A stretch of 64,000 bases of DNA from Bradyrhizobium sediminis (GCF_018736085.1 NZ_CP076134.1:4970501-5034500), one strand, 5' to 3'. Positions 1 through 8,726 are shown, counted from the first letter of the stretch. Numbers and translations are program-made. The notes: generated by a model from the letters alone, not told the origin.

Positions 1-535
1 CGAGCAGCAGCGCATAGGTCATCGCCTGCGTAATGATCGAGAGATAGACGCCGGTGACGCGGGAACGGAACGCCAGCCAGCCGAAGCAGAACGCCAGAAG
101 GCCGGGCACCAGGATGACCATCAGCGCCGCGAACCAGAACATGTCGAAGCCGTGCCAGTACCACGGCAGCTTCGGATAGTTCAGGAACACCATGAAATCG
201 GGCAGGATCGGATTGCCGTAGACGCCGCGGCTGCCGATCTGGCGCATCAGATACATGCCCATCGCGTAGCCGCCGAGCGCGAAGAAGGCGCCGTGACCGA
301 GCGAGAGAATGCCGCAATAGCCCCAGATCAGGTCGATCGCGAGCGCGAGGATGGCGTAGCAGACATATTTTCCGAACAGCGCCACCAGATAGGTCGGCAC
401 CTGGAACATGGAGCCGGCCGGCAACAGCAGGTTCGACAGCGGGATCAGCACGCCGACCGCGGCGACCACCGCGAGAAACACGGTCGCACTGCGGTCCAGC
501 GAACGCGTGAGCACATGCGGCATCATCGGAGGCAT
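1..535 (-). CDS. urtC: Urea ABC transporter permease UrtC (5' part, runs off the window)
   Basis: Partial gene; only the N-terminal part is in the window and it continues beyond base 1. The minus-strand frame from 535 reads a hydrophobic permease containing KYVCYAILALAIDLIWGYCG and then LSLGHGAFFALGGYAMGMYL, the conserved opening of the UrtC/LivM inner-membrane permease family. UrtC pairs with UrtB to form the channel of the high-affinity urea importer. Three ATG codons (535, 526, 523) could start it. A GGGAG lies only one base before the first but about ten before the second, so 526 may be the true start. It follows urtB on the same strand, separated by a palindromic repeat (545-675). It is absent as a plain open frame because it has no stop inside the window. 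Confidence 0.88.
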   Translation of the reverse strand, partial: MPPMMPHVLTRSLDRSATVFLAVVAAVGVLIPLSNLLLPAGSMFQVPTYLVALFGKYVCYAILALAIDLIWGYCGILSLGHGAFFALGGYAMGMYLMRQIGSRGVYGNPILPDFMVFLNYPKLPWYWHGFDMFWFAALMVILVPGLLAFCFGWLAFRSRVTGVYLSIITQAMTYALLL

Positions 536-544
536 GCTCCCTTA

Positions 545-675
545 CCTCTCCCGCTTGCGGGGGAGGTCGGATCGCATCGAACGATGCGATCCGGGTGGGG
601 GAAATCTGTCCACACGACCAGCGTGAATCGCGGAGAGACCCCCACCCCAACCCTCCCCCGCAAGCGGGAGAGGGA
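545..675. repeat. Palindromic intergenic repeat, family A
   Basis: The outer arms (545-566 and 650-673) are inverted copies built on CTCTCCCGCTTGCGG. An inner perfect 12-bp inverted repeat with a 2-base loop lies at 568-593 (CGGATCGCATCG / CGATGCGATCCG). A second copy with the same outer arms is at 53487-53608. It lies between urtB and urtC, so it would be transcribed as a hairpin inside the operon message. Confidence 0.8.
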
Positions 676-713
676 GCGGAGCTCCGGATGAGATTCGGTT
701 GCAGAAAGCGGCA

Positions 714-2327
714 TCATGCTTCCACCGCCCGCCCCTTGAGCGCGAACAGGCCGCGCGGGCGCTTCTGGATGAACAGGATGATCAGCACCAGGATGGCGAT
801 CTTGCCGAGCACGGCGCCGGCCACCGGCTCGAGGAACTTGTTGGCGATGCCGAGCGTGAAGGCGCCGACCAGCGTGCCCCAGAGATTACCGACGCCGCCG
901 AACACCACCACCATGAAGGAGTCGATGATGTAGCTCTGGCCGAGGTTCGGGCTGACATTGTCGATCTGCGACAGCGCCACGCCGGCGATCCCGGCAATGC
1001 CGGAGCCGAGGCCGAAGGTCAGCGCGTCGACCCGCGAGGTCGCGATCCCCATCGAGGCCGCCATGCGCCGGTTCTGCGTGACCGCGCGCATTTCGAGGCC
1101 GAGCGCCGTGTAGCGCAGCATCGCGAGCAGGATGGCGAACACCGCCAGCGTGAAGCACAGGATCCACAGCCGGTTGTAGGTGATCGTGACTTGCCCGATC
1201 TCGAACGCGCCGCTCATCCAGGATGGATTGCCGACCTCGCGGTTGGTCGGGCCGAACATGGTGCGCACCGCCTGCTGCAGCACCAGCGACAGGCCCCAGG
1301 TCGCCAGCAGCGTCTCCAGCGGGCGGCCGTAGAGGAAGCGGATGATGCTGCGCTCGATCAGGATGCCGATCGCGCCGGCGACGACGAAGGCCAGCGGCAC
1401 CGCCATCAGCAACGAATAGTCGAACAGCCCGGGATAGCTGGTGCGGATGGTTTCCTGCACCACGAAGGTGGTGTAGGCCCCGATCATGACCATCTCGCCG
1501 TGGGCCATGTTGATGACGCCCATCACCCCGAAGGTGATGGCAAGCCCGATAGCCGCGAGCAGCAGGACCGAGCCGAGCGACAGGCCGTACCAGGCGTTCT
1601 GCACCATCGACCACAGCGCGAGGCTGCGCTGAATGGCCGCCGTCGCGTTCGCCGCGGCGCTCACGATCGCAGCCGGCTGATCCCCGGTCAGCCCGGTCAG
1701 CAGCGCCATCGCCTCCTGGTCGCCGCGCGCCTTGATGGCGGCGATGGCTTCCAGTTTTTCAGCGTCGGTGGCGTCGGGTTTGAACAGCAGGATGGCTGCG
1801 CGCGCCTCGGTAAAGGCCAGCTTGGCGGCCTTGACGGTTTCGTTCTTCAGCGCCTCATCGACCAGCGGAAGCATGGCCTCGTCGTGGGTTTTGAATACCG
1901 ACTGCGCGGCATGGATCCGCTTGGCGGGATCGGGCGACAGTAGGGTCAGTCCGCCCAATGCAGCTTCGACGGCGCGGCGCAGGCGGTTGTTGAGGCGAAC
2001 GGCGGCCGCGGCCGCAGGGAGGCTCGCGACCGGTTCGGCGGTGGCGGCATCGACGATCTTGCCGTTGGGCTCGGTGACGTAGACTTTTTTGGTGTCGGGA
2101 TCGGCCATCAGACGGCCATCCTGCAGCGCGCTGATGATGGCAAAGGCGAGCGGATTGCCCGATGACGCGACCGCACCGATCGCATCGTTGGTGTCGGAAA
2201 AATCGTCGTTGGCGAACTTGCCGACCGCATCCTCGAACGGGCCCGCGAGCGCCGGAACGGCGAAGGCGGCGATCAGGAAGATCGAGAGGGCAAGCGCGCG
2301 AAAACGCTCAAGAACATTGGCAACCAC
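714..2327 (-). CDS. urtB: Urea ABC transporter permease UrtB
   Basis: A 537-residue protein. An N-terminal hydrophobic signal (about residues 10-28, ending in VPALA) is followed by an extracytoplasmic domain of about 200 residues. The rest is a LivH-type permease beginning near GLSLGSVLLLAAIGLAITFG, with the motif MGVINMAHGEMVMIGAYTTF typical of this family. The long N-terminal domain is usual for proteobacterial UrtB and absent from plain LivH. Role: one of the two inner-membrane channel subunits for urea uptake, with UrtC, and UrtA as the periplasmic binding protein. It lies 77 bases downstream of urtA on the same strand and is probably cotranscribed with it. Confidence 0.93.
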   Translation of the reverse strand: MVANVLERFRALALSIFLIAAFAVPALAGPFEDAVGKFANDDFSDTNDAIGAVASSGNPLAFAIISALQDGRLMADPDTKKVYVTEPNGKIVDAATAEPVASLPAAAAAVRLNNRLRRAVEAALGGLTLLSPDPAKRIHAAQSVFKTHDEAMLPLVDEALKNETVKAAKLAFTEARAAILLFKPDATDAEKLEAIAAIKARGDQEAMALLTGLTGDQPAAIVSAAANATAAIQRSLALWSMVQNAWYGLSLGSVLLLAAIGLAITFGVMGVINMAHGEMVMIGAYTTFVVQETIRTSYPGLFDYSLLMAVPLAFVVAGAIGILIERSIIRFLYGRPLETLLATWGLSLVLQQAVRTMFGPTNREVGNPSWMSGAFEIGQVTITYNRLWILCFTLAVFAILLAMLRYTALGLEMRAVTQNRRMAASMGIATSRVDALTFGLGSGIAGIAGVALSQIDNVSPNLGQSYIIDSFMVVVFGGVGNLWGTLVGAFTLGIANKFLEPVAGAVLGKIAILVLIILFIQKRPRGLFALKGRAVEA

Positions 2328-2404
2328 TGGACGACCCCGGCAGGAGTAGAGGAGAAGGCGGCAGCAGCGCCGCCTTCTCCGGTCTCAGAGAGCAATGGGA
2401 ACTA

Positions 2405-3727
2405 TCAGGAACCCTGACCGCCGCACTTGTTGGTCTTGGTGTTGTAGTTGCCGCACTTCTTGCCGACCCAGTCGCCGATCAGGTCCTTGGAGCCCTCGAG
2501 CTCCTTCGACCATGCATCGCCGGCCACCAGGCCCGGGGTCTTCCACACCACATCGAACTGGCCGTTGGCTTTGATTTCGCCAATGAACACCGGCTTGGTG
2601 ATGTGATGGTTCGGCAGCATCTTGGAGGTGCCGCCGGTCAGGTTCTTGGCTTCGATGCCCGGCAGGGCGTCGATCACCTTGTCGGCGTCGACCGACTTCA
2701 CCTTCTCGACCGCCTTGACCCACATGTCGAAGCCGATGACGTGAGCTTCCATCGGATCGTTGGTCACGCGCTTCGGGTTCTTGGTGTAGGCCTGCCATGC
2801 CTTGATGAACTTCTCGTTGCCCGGATCCTTGATCGACTGGAAGTAGTTCCAGGCGGCGAGATGGCCGAGCAGCGGCTTGGTGTCGATGCCGGCGAGTTCC
2901 TCTTCACCGACCGAGAACGCGACCACCGGAATGTCGGTCGCCTTGATGCCCTGGTTGCCGAGTTCCTTGTAGAAGGGAACGTTGGCGTCACCGTTGATGG
3001 TCGAGACCACCGCGGTCTTCTTGCCGGTCGAGCCGAACTTCTTGATGTCAGCCACGATCGTCTGCCAGTCGGAATGACCGAACGGCGTGTAGTTGATCAT
3101 GATGTCTTCCTGCTTGACGCCCTTCGACTTCAAGTAGGCTTCGAGGATCTTGTTGGTGGTGCGCGGATAGACGTAGTCGGTGCCGGCCAGCACCCAGCGC
3201 TTCACCTTTTCATCCTTCATCAGGTAGTCGACCGCAGGGATCGCCTGCTGGTTCGGCGCCGCACCGGTGTAGAACACGTTGCGCTCGCTCTCCTCGCCCT
3301 CGTACTGCACCGGATAGAACAGGATCGAATTCAGTTCCTTGAACACCGGCAGCACGGACTTGCGCGACACCGAGGTCCAGCAGCCGAACACCACCGAGAC
3401 CTTGTTCTTGGTGATGAGCTCGCGCGCCTTTTCCGCGAACAGCGGCCAGTTCGACGCGGGGTCGACGACGACGGCCTCGAGTTTCTTGCCGAGCACGCCG
3501 CCCTTCTTGTTCTGCTCGTCGATCAGAAAGAGGATGGTGTCCTTCAGCGTGGTTTCGCTGATGGCCATGGTGCCCGAAAGCGAATGCAGAACGCCGACCT
3601 TGATGGTGTCGTCCGCCGCCTTTGCGTTGGTAAACGCGGCCAGGCCCAGAACCAGCCCGGCGGTAGCCGCCAGCCAGCGACGGCGGGTCAAAGGCGTCGC
3701 TATATCGTGAGTCAATTGAGTAAGCAT
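2405..3727 (-). CDS. urtA: Urea ABC transporter substrate-binding protein UrtA
   Basis: A 440-residue periplasmic binding protein. The N-terminus carries TRRRWLAATAGLVLG, a twin-arginine-like signal, and then the mature start around ADDTIKVGVLHSLSGTMA, the opening of the UrtA/Leu-Ile-Val-binding family. FYPVQYEGEESERNVFYTGA is typical of UrtA. The ATG at 3727 was chosen because an AGGGAG lies about ten bases upstream. First gene of the urtABC unit. A sigma-54-type promoter at 3800-3814 would start transcription about 60 bases upstream, which fits nitrogen control of urea uptake. The C-terminus is Lys/Asn/Cys-rich (NYNTKTNKCGGQGS). Confidence 0.94.
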   Translation of the reverse strand: MLTQLTHDIATPLTRRRWLAATAGLVLGLAAFTNAKAADDTIKVGVLHSLSGTMAISETTLKDTILFLIDEQNKKGGVLGKKLEAVVVDPASNWPLFAEKARELITKNKVSVVFGCWTSVSRKSVLPVFKELNSILFYPVQYEGEESERNVFYTGAAPNQQAIPAVDYLMKDEKVKRWVLAGTDYVYPRTTNKILEAYLKSKGVKQEDIMINYTPFGHSDWQTIVADIKKFGSTGKKTAVVSTINGDANVPFYKELGNQGIKATDIPVVAFSVGEEELAGIDTKPLLGHLAAWNYFQSIKDPGNEKFIKAWQAYTKNPKRVTNDPMEAHVIGFDMWVKAVEKVKSVDADKVIDALPGIEAKNLTGGTSKMLPNHHITKPVFIGEIKANGQFDVVWKTPGLVAGDAWSKELEGSKDLIGDWVGKKCGNYNTKTNKCGGQGS

Positions 3728-3799
3728 GAGGTGTCATCTCCCTGACGCAGACGTTAAACGCTGCGAAACGGCCCCACGGCCGCCTGCGTTAATGGAATC

Positions 3800-3814
3800 G
3801 CAAGAACCATGCCA
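3800..3814 (-). promoter_or_regulatory. Sigma-54 (-24/-12) promoter candidate for urtA
   Basis: On the minus strand this reads TGGCATGGTTCTTGC: the essential GG and GC are separated by exactly ten bases, and TGGCA-N6-TTGC agrees with the RpoN consensus TGGCAC-N5-TTGC at all but one position. It lies about 73 bases ahead of the urtA start. No clear NtrC palindrome was found upstream. Confidence 0.6.
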
Positions 3815-4284
3815 TGGGGGACAACGGGTATAACCAAATGTTTTTGTTGATGAATTTAGCGCTGGCCGCAAAAATGCCGAATTTATTTGCCTATTATTCA
3901 GCCGGAAAAACTGTATGCTTACGCGGCAGCCTGAGCAATTTTTGAGCAAATGAGGCCTATTGGCTAATTTTCCGGCACAAAATTCTTGCGTTGCAGCACG
4001 CGAAAGCCCCCGATCGGGCGAAAAATCGCGTCACTCCACCAGTTCCCTTAACCCCGCCGGGCAACAGTCGGGCGATTCACCTTGAAAGCGCCGCGTTCGT
4101 GCTCCATATGATCAACACGACCCAGGGAATCACCGGGTCACTGCGAGCCGCGTGTTCTGAGCCCGTCCAACGGTTTCTGGCTTGCCCCTTCAGCTAACCG
4201 AAACCGACGCCCCCAACACGCGGGTGTCTCTGACACCCCTCGCGCGCTCCTGGCTGCAACAATGCCGGGCGCCTGCCCTTTATA
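3815..4284. other. Intergenic region between divergent urtA and the helicase gene
   Basis: No gene is supported in this stretch. The urtA-proximal part (about 3830-3960) is clearly more AT-rich than its surroundings and is presumably the enhancer/promoter region of urtA. The helicase-proximal part is GC-rich, with no convincing promoter, riboswitch or hairpin. Confidence 0.5.
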
Positions 4285-5733
4285 ATGGAAAGAACCCACC
4301 TTTTGACCTCCTTTCAGGATTTCGGCCTTGCCGATCCAATCTCGCGTGCGCTCAAGGAAGAGAATTATCTCACGCCCACGCCCATCCAGGCTCAAACCAT
4401 CCCCCTCGCACTCGCCGGCCGTGACGTCGTCGGCATCGCCCAGACCGGCACCGGCAAGACCGCATCCTTCGCGCTGCCGATCCTGCACCGGATCCTGGAG
4501 AACCGCATCAAGCCGCAGCCCAAGGCCTGCCGCGTGCTGGTGCTGAGCCCGACCCGCGAACTGTCCGGACAGATCCTCGACAGCTTCAACGCCTATGGCC
4601 GCCACATTCGCCTGACCTCGGCGCTGGCGATCGGCGGCGTGCCGATGGGCCGCCAAGTCCGCTCGATCATGCAGGGCGTCGAAGTTTTGGTGGCCACGCC
4701 CGGCCGCCTGCTCGATCTCGTGCAAAGCAACGGATTGAAGCTCGGCCAGGTCGAGTTCCTCGTACTCGACGAGGCCGACCGCATGCTGGACATGGGCTTC
4801 ATCAACGACATCCGGAAGATCGTCGCCAAACTGCCGATCAAGCGGCAGACGCTGTTCTTCTCGGCGACCATGCCGAAGGATATCGCCGAACTCGCCGAAG
4901 CCATGCTGCGCGATCCGGCCCGCGTCGCCGTGACGCCGGTAGCCTCCACGGTCGAGCGCATCACCCAGCGTATCATCCAGGTCGATCACTCCAACAAGCC
5001 GGCATTTCTGGCGCAGCTTCTGAAGCAGGAGCCGGTCGACCGCGCGCTGGTCTTCACCCGCACCAAGCACGGCGCCGACAAGGTGGTGAAGGGCCTCGCC
5101 AGGGCCGGCATCACCGCCGATGCCATCCACGGCAACAAGTCGCAGAACCACCGCGAGCGGGTGCTGGCGGCGTTCCGCACCGGCGAGATCCGCACTTTGG
5201 TGGCCACCGACATCGCCGCCCGCGGCATCGACGTCGACGGCATCAGCCATGTGGTGAATTTCGACCTGCCCAACATTCCCGAGACCTACGTCCACCGCAT
5301 CGGCCGCACCGCGCGCGCCGGCGCCGAGGGCGTCGCGATCTCGCTGATCGCTGGCGCCGAGGAAATGGGATATCTGCGCGACATCGAAAAGCTGATCCGC
5401 ATCGCCTTGCCGCGGGAAGACCGCCGCACGCCGGGCCATCGCGAGCCGGCGCCGGCACCGACGCAGCATCGCGGGGCTCGATCCGGGCCGCGCGTGCACG
5501 CCGGCAGGGGCAACAATGAAGCCGCCCCCGGCGCGAAAGGCCCTCGCCGTAACCGCCGTCCTGGTGGTAGTAATGGCGCTCCGCAAACCAACCGCCACGA
5601 GACCAGCCGGCACGAGCCGGCGCGTCCGTCGGCGCAAGGCAGCGGCAGGGCCGAAGGGATGCAGGGGGTTGCCTTTTTGCATCGCGAAAGCCGTCCGAAT
5701 ACCAAACCCAACCGTACCCAACGACCGCGCTAA
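4285..5733 (+). CDS. DEAD-box ATP-dependent RNA helicase (RhlE-like)
   Basis: A 482-residue helicase with all family motifs in order: Q motif (FGL...TPIQ), motif I AQTGTGKT, Ia PTRELSGQ, TPGR, II DEAD, III SAT, VFTRTK, ATDIAARGIDV and VI HRIGRTARAG. These span about residues 10-365. They are followed by an Arg/Pro/Gly-rich basic tail of about 110 residues that probably binds RNA. It unwinds RNA duplexes with ATP and is expected to act in ribosome assembly or mRNA decay. The ATG at 4285 gives MERTHLLTSFQDFGL; an in-frame TTG at 4303 is a possible alternative start. The infA-like gene follows 24 bases downstream, so the two are probably cotranscribed. Confidence 0.92.
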   Translation: MERTHLLTSFQDFGLADPISRALKEENYLTPTPIQAQTIPLALAGRDVVGIAQTGTGKTASFALPILHRILENRIKPQPKACRVLVLSPTRELSGQILDSFNAYGRHIRLTSALAIGGVPMGRQVRSIMQGVEVLVATPGRLLDLVQSNGLKLGQVEFLVLDEADRMLDMGFINDIRKIVAKLPIKRQTLFFSATMPKDIAELAEAMLRDPARVAVTPVASTVERITQRIIQVDHSNKPAFLAQLLKQEPVDRALVFTRTKHGADKVVKGLARAGITADAIHGNKSQNHRERVLAAFRTGEIRTLVATDIAARGIDVDGISHVVNFDLPNIPETYVHRIGRTARAGAEGVAISLIAGAEEMGYLRDIEKLIRIALPREDRRTPGHREPAPAPTQHRGARSGPRVHAGRGNNEAAPGAKGPRRNRRPGGSNGAPQTNRHETSRHEPARPSAQGSGRAEGMQGVAFLHRESRPNTKPNRTQRPR

Positions 5734-5757
5734 TCGTCGATCGATCTGGAGACAACC

Positions 5758-6039
5758 ATGGCTAAAGAAGAGCTGATCCAGTTCGAAGGACTGGTGACCG
5801 AAATCCTCCCCGACGCCCGCTATCGCGTGCAGCTCGACGCCGGACACGAGATCGTCGCCTACACCGCCGGCAAGATGAAGAAGAACCGCATCAAGACGCT
5901 GGCGGGCGATCGGGTGACGATCGAGATGTCGCCCTACGATCTGGAAAAGGGCCGGCTGATCTTCCGCCATAAGGACGAGCGTCCGGGTGGCGGAGCCCCG
6001 CGTGGTGCACCGCCGCGCGGTCAATTCCGCCGCCGCTAG
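5758..6039 (+). CDS. infA: Translation initiation factor IF-1
   Basis: A 93-residue protein with the IF-1 S1/OB fold: [46 protein letters not shown]-1 binds the 30S A site during initiation. At 93 residues it is longer than the classical 72-residue IF-1 because of a C-terminal Gly/Pro/Arg tail (residues about 75-93), which resembles the tail of the helicase just upstream. Whether it is the only IF-1 gene or a second, cold-adapted copy cannot be told from this window. Confidence 0.9.
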   Translation: MAKEELIQFEGLVTEILPDARYRVQLDAGHEIVAYTAGKMKKNRIKTLAGDRVTIEMSPYDLEKGRLIFRHKDERPGGGAPRGAPPRGQFRRR

Positions 6040-6049
6040 CGCATTTGGG

Positions 6050-6081
6050 TACCGGTTCGCGTCAGAATGACGCGCTCCGGT
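6050..6081 (+). terminator. Hairpin after infA, possible terminator
   Basis: Nested inverted repeats ACCGG/CCGGT and GCGTCA/TGACGC form a hairpin shortly after the infA stop codon. There is no U-tract, so it may be an RNA-stabilising hairpin or repeat remnant rather than a true terminator. Confidence 0.35.
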
Positions 6082-6179
6082 CCAATCGCGAGCACCGCGT
6101 GACGAAATCATGGCGGTGCGCGGGCAACAGCTCCAATAGCCATCCGGGGCGCGCGATCAAAAAATCGTGCACCTCAGGA

Positions 6180-6208
6180 TTGTTTTGGAGGCAATTTTGG
6201 AATATTAT
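6180..6208 (+). promoter_or_regulatory. Sigma-70-type promoter and long leader of cspA
   Basis: TTGTTT, a 17-base spacer, then TATTAT. Transcription would start near 6215 and give a 5' leader of about 135 bases before cspA. Long structured leaders are typical of cold-shock genes. The rest of 6082-6350 holds no gene that can be supported. Confidence 0.5.
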
Positions 6209-6350
6209 AAGCAATCGATTTTCGGCCGGACGACATTAGCTATCCACCGGTACAGCCGGTTTAGACGCTGACGACCCTTCCAAAAATTCGATCTCACCAG
6301 CCTGACGAAAGTCGGCTTTACTATATCTATCTTGAGAAGGGACTACCCCC

Positions 6351-6563
6351 GTGAGCATGGGAACCGTGAAGTGGTTTAACGCGACCAAGGGCTTCGGCTT
6401 CATTCAACCGGATGACGGTGGCAACGACGTGTTCGTTCACATCAGCGCCGTGGAGCGCGCCGGCCTTGGTACGCTGCGCGAAGGCCAGAAGATCTCCTAC
6501 GAGATCGTGGCCGATCGCCGCTCTGGCAAGTCTTCGGCCGACAATCTGCGCGCCGCAGGCTAA
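6351..6563 (+). CDS. cspA: Cold-shock protein, CspA family
   Basis: A 70-residue single OB-fold protein. [31 protein letters not shown] carries both nucleic-acid-binding motifs: RNP1 (KGFGFI) and RNP2 (VFVHI). It binds single-stranded RNA/DNA as an RNA chaperone. The GTG start at 6351 sits after a GAGAAGGG ribosome site; the ATG two codons later is an equally possible start. It follows a helicase and an IF-1 gene, so three RNA-handling functions are grouped here. A strong intrinsic terminator follows at 6613-6640. Confidence 0.95.
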   Translation: MSMGTVKWFNATKGFGFIQPDDGGNDVFVHISAVERAGLGTLREGQKISYEIVADRRSGKSSADNLRAAG

Positions 6564-6612
6564 ACGGATTCTTTCCGGCACGCCGGGCGAATCCGATGAT
6601 CTGACTAATGTG

Positions 6613-6645
6613 AAAGGCCGCGCTCGCTGCGCGGCCTTTTTATTT
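6613..6645 (+). terminator. Intrinsic terminator after cspA
   Basis: AAGGCCGCGC, a short loop, then GCGCGGCCTT form a perfect stem followed by TTTTATTTT. Confidence 0.9.
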
Positions 6646-6707
6646 TGTGTCGACTTATTTTGCATCGACGGCGGCGGATATCTTGCCGCGCCGCGCGGCT
6701 TCCGCGC

Positions 6708-7292
6708 TTACAGCGTCGTGCACGCCGTGGTCTTGTACATCACGCAGCTCGATTGCCGCGGACGGGTGTAGGAGACATCATTCAGATTGATCCCGGCCGG
6801 CGCCATCACGTAACCGACCGCCGGCACGTATTTGTAGCTGACCTCGCTGAAGATCAGATAGGTTCCGCCAACCTTGAGCGCGGTCGGGATCGTCACCGTC
6901 GTGCCCGCCGCCCGCGCCGAGTTTCCCTGGCTCCATTGCACCCGCGCCGCCAGCGTCTTGGGGTCGATGTACAATTCGGTAATCGTGGATTGCGTCGGCG
7001 TCGACGAATAGGGGGTCATGATGCCCTTGCTGGCGGCAAAGAAATTGGTCAGGTCGCTGTCGGTGACCGACGTCGATTGCGAGGTCAGGTCAGACAGTGT
7101 GCGCGCCATCAGCGTCACCTTGCGGTCGACCGCCACGCCGGAGGAGAATTCGACGGTGCCGAAGAACATCACCAGCATGATCGGCACGATCACGGCGAAT
7201 TCGGTCGCAGCTATACCGCGGCAATCGGCCAGCATCGCGGCGGCGGAGCACCGCAGGCGAAGCCAGATCAGGGACATCGACATCGTTTTCAT
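6708..7292 (-). CDS. TadE/TadG-like minor pilin (second of a pair)
   Basis: A 194-residue protein. After a short basic N-terminus it has the TadE signature GIAATEFAVIVPIMLVMFFG (about residues 26-45): a pseudopilin-type cleavage region with the conserved Glu and one membrane helix. The rest is extracytoplasmic, with Cys residues near the C-terminus (SSCVMYKTTAC). Predicted minor pilin-like component of the Flp (Tad) pilus. It starts 9 bases after the other TadE-like gene and is surely cotranscribed with it. Confidence 0.82.
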   Translation of the reverse strand: MKTMSMSLIWLRLRCSAAAMLADCRGIAATEFAVIVPIMLVMFFGTVEFSSGVAVDRKVTLMARTLSDLTSQSTSVTDSDLTNFFAASKGIMTPYSSTPTQSTITELYIDPKTLAARVQWSQGNSARAAGTTVTIPTALKVGGTYLIFSEVSYKYVPAVGYVMAPAGINLNDVSYTRPRQSSCVMYKTTACTTL

Positions 7293-7301
7293 GGCGCCAT
7301 C

Positions 7302-7844
7302 TCAGAAGGGCTCGTTGCGGAAGGCGGCCGTCGCGCTCAACAGCCGCTTGCTGCCGGTGAGGTTCGCGATGTTGTAGCCGAGCCCGGTGACGAACAGCGG
7401 CCACTGGTAGAACACCCGAACCACGACGATGTCGCCGGCTTTGCCGGGGCTGTAACTCATGTTGGGCACGAAATTCTTGCCGGCGTCGATCGGGTCGGCG
7501 ATCACCACACTGGAGAAGCCGGAATAGCTCTTCACGTCGACATAGAGGTCGTTGCAGTTGAACAGCGCGGGGATCTTTCCGCAGAGATAGGTCTTGAACT
7601 GCGCCTCGGTATAGGAGGCGGTCTGCGCCTGACCGGTCATGATCATGCGCGCGGAGTCCTGCGTGATGGTCTCGAGCACCTGGCTCGCGAAGAAGATGAT
7701 CGCGGTCTCGATGATGGCGAACAGCAGCGCGAAGAATACCGGCGCGACGAGCGCGAACTCGACGGCGGCCGACCCCCGGCGGTTGCGGCGAAACTGGCGC
7801 AGGGCGTTTCTGGCGGTGGCCGTTGCGGCAGCGGGCGACGACAT
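7302..7844 (-). CDS. tadE: TadE-like pilus assembly protein
   Basis: A 180-residue protein with a basic N-terminus and then RRGSAAVEFALVAPVFFALLFA (about residues 22-43), the TadE-family membrane/pseudopilin segment with the conserved Glu. It has two Cys residues around residue 90 (YLCGKIPALFNCND). Minor pilin-like role in Flp pilus assembly is inferred from family and from the cpa/tad genes nearby. First gene of a two-gene minus-strand unit. A CtrA-type box lies 106 bases upstream. Confidence 0.85.
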   Translation of the reverse strand: MSSPAAATATARNALRQFRRNRRGSAAVEFALVAPVFFALLFAIIETAIIFFASQVLETITQDSARMIMTGQAQTASYTEAQFKTYLCGKIPALFNCNDLYVDVKSYSGFSSVVIADPIDAGKNFVPNMSYSPGKAGDIVVVRVFYQWPLFVTGLGYNIANLTGSKRLLSATAAFRNEPF

Positions 7845-7949
7845 CGGGCAATCCTCAAGACACGCGGCAGCGATTTTTCCGCCCGCGAGATGTACTGCAA
7901 AGTGATTGTTGAAGTGTTTCGCCGGATCGAAGCGGGCCGGCCCGCTTCG

Positions 7950-7965
7950 TTAACCCGGCATTAAC
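7950..7965. promoter_or_regulatory. CtrA-type box upstream of the tadE pair
   Basis: TTAA-CCCGGCA-TTAAC matches the CtrA full-site consensus TTAA-N7-TTAAC at every fixed position. It is 106 bases before the start of the minus-strand tadE gene. CtrA is the alphaproteobacterial cell-cycle response regulator and controls Flp pilus genes in Caulobacter. Confidence 0.6.
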
Positions 7966-8077
7966 CGATCTGGGCATGGCGCGCGGCATCGATTCGCGGG
8001 ACCGCCCTGTCGGGTGTGCCATCAGGCCGTGCCGGGCCCTGCAGGCGAGGTCCGCCAGCCGGTCCGGCGCGGACGGC

Positions 8078-8587
8078 TCAGTTCTGGGCTTTGCCCGCCG
8101 CAGCGGCGCTGCCGCTGGCCTGGCTGCTGAGCGTGCCGGCCTGATCGATCGCGGTCTTGAAGTAGGCCGCGCCATCGCCGAGCGTAACCCGGCGCTGGCA
8201 GACCGGCATGCAGCTATAGGATTCGCGTTCGACGCCGCGATAGATGGTGATGAGCTGGTCAGTGGGGCCTTCGACCTGGATGACCCGATCGACCACGATA
8301 TCGCCGGCGCGATCCATCGCAACGAAGTTGGTGGCGCCGTAGCCCTTGCCGGTGACGACGATGATGCCGCCGCTCTGCAGGGTTACGTCGGCAATCAGCG
8401 GGTTTCCGACCACGATGGTGGCGACCTTGCCGGGGAGCTTGACGAGCTTCGCCTGATCGACGTTGACCGCGATGGTGTCGGCTACCGGCGCGGCCAGCGC
8501 CGCCGCCGGCCACAGCAGGATTCCAATCGCGAGCGAGCGGAATGAAAAGGGCGCGCGAGCGCGGATACGAAGGGAACTCACAGACAT
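8078..8587 (-). CDS. Standalone pilus/secretin N-terminal-domain protein (CpaC N-domain-like)
   Basis: A 169-residue exported protein. The N-terminal signal ends near AAALAAP. The next part (ADTIAVNVDQAKLVKLPGK...VVGNPLIADVTLQSGG...GKGYGATNFVAMD) parallels the N-terminal domain of the CpaC secretin in this same window (IGKSVVVDLPRDIKDVLVADPKIA). It lacks the secretin barrel. Two Cys residues (SCMPVC) lie near residue 130 and the tail is Ala-rich. Probably a periplasmic accessory of the Tad pilus. It stands alone on the minus strand upstream of the tadE pair. Confidence 0.75.
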   Translation of the reverse strand: MSVSSLRIRARAPFSFRSLAIGILLWPAAALAAPVADTIAVNVDQAKLVKLPGKVATIVVGNPLIADVTLQSGGIIVVTGKGYGATNFVAMDRAGDIVVDRVIQVEGPTDQLITIYRGVERESYSCMPVCQRRVTLGDGAAYFKTAIDQAGTLSSQASGSAAAAGKAQN

Positions 8588-8726
8588 ACTCTACCCCGGG
8601 ACGTTGACTAGCCGGCAAAAGCGATACGCAGCGGAACCGGCGCCCGACCGGGCAAATCTGACCGCAATGTGTGAACGAAGTGCAAACGGTCTTTCGAAAC
8701 CCGCGCCTCGCGGCCTGGAGTCTTTT

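Noticed and set aside
699-1943. Long plus-strand frame opposite urtB
   Set aside because: Low-complexity His/Asp/Arg translation with no family resemblance; urtB on the other strand is complete.
4138-6111. 657-codon minus-strand frame opposite the helicase and infA
   Set aside because: It overlaps two clear genes and has composition typical of an antisense shadow.
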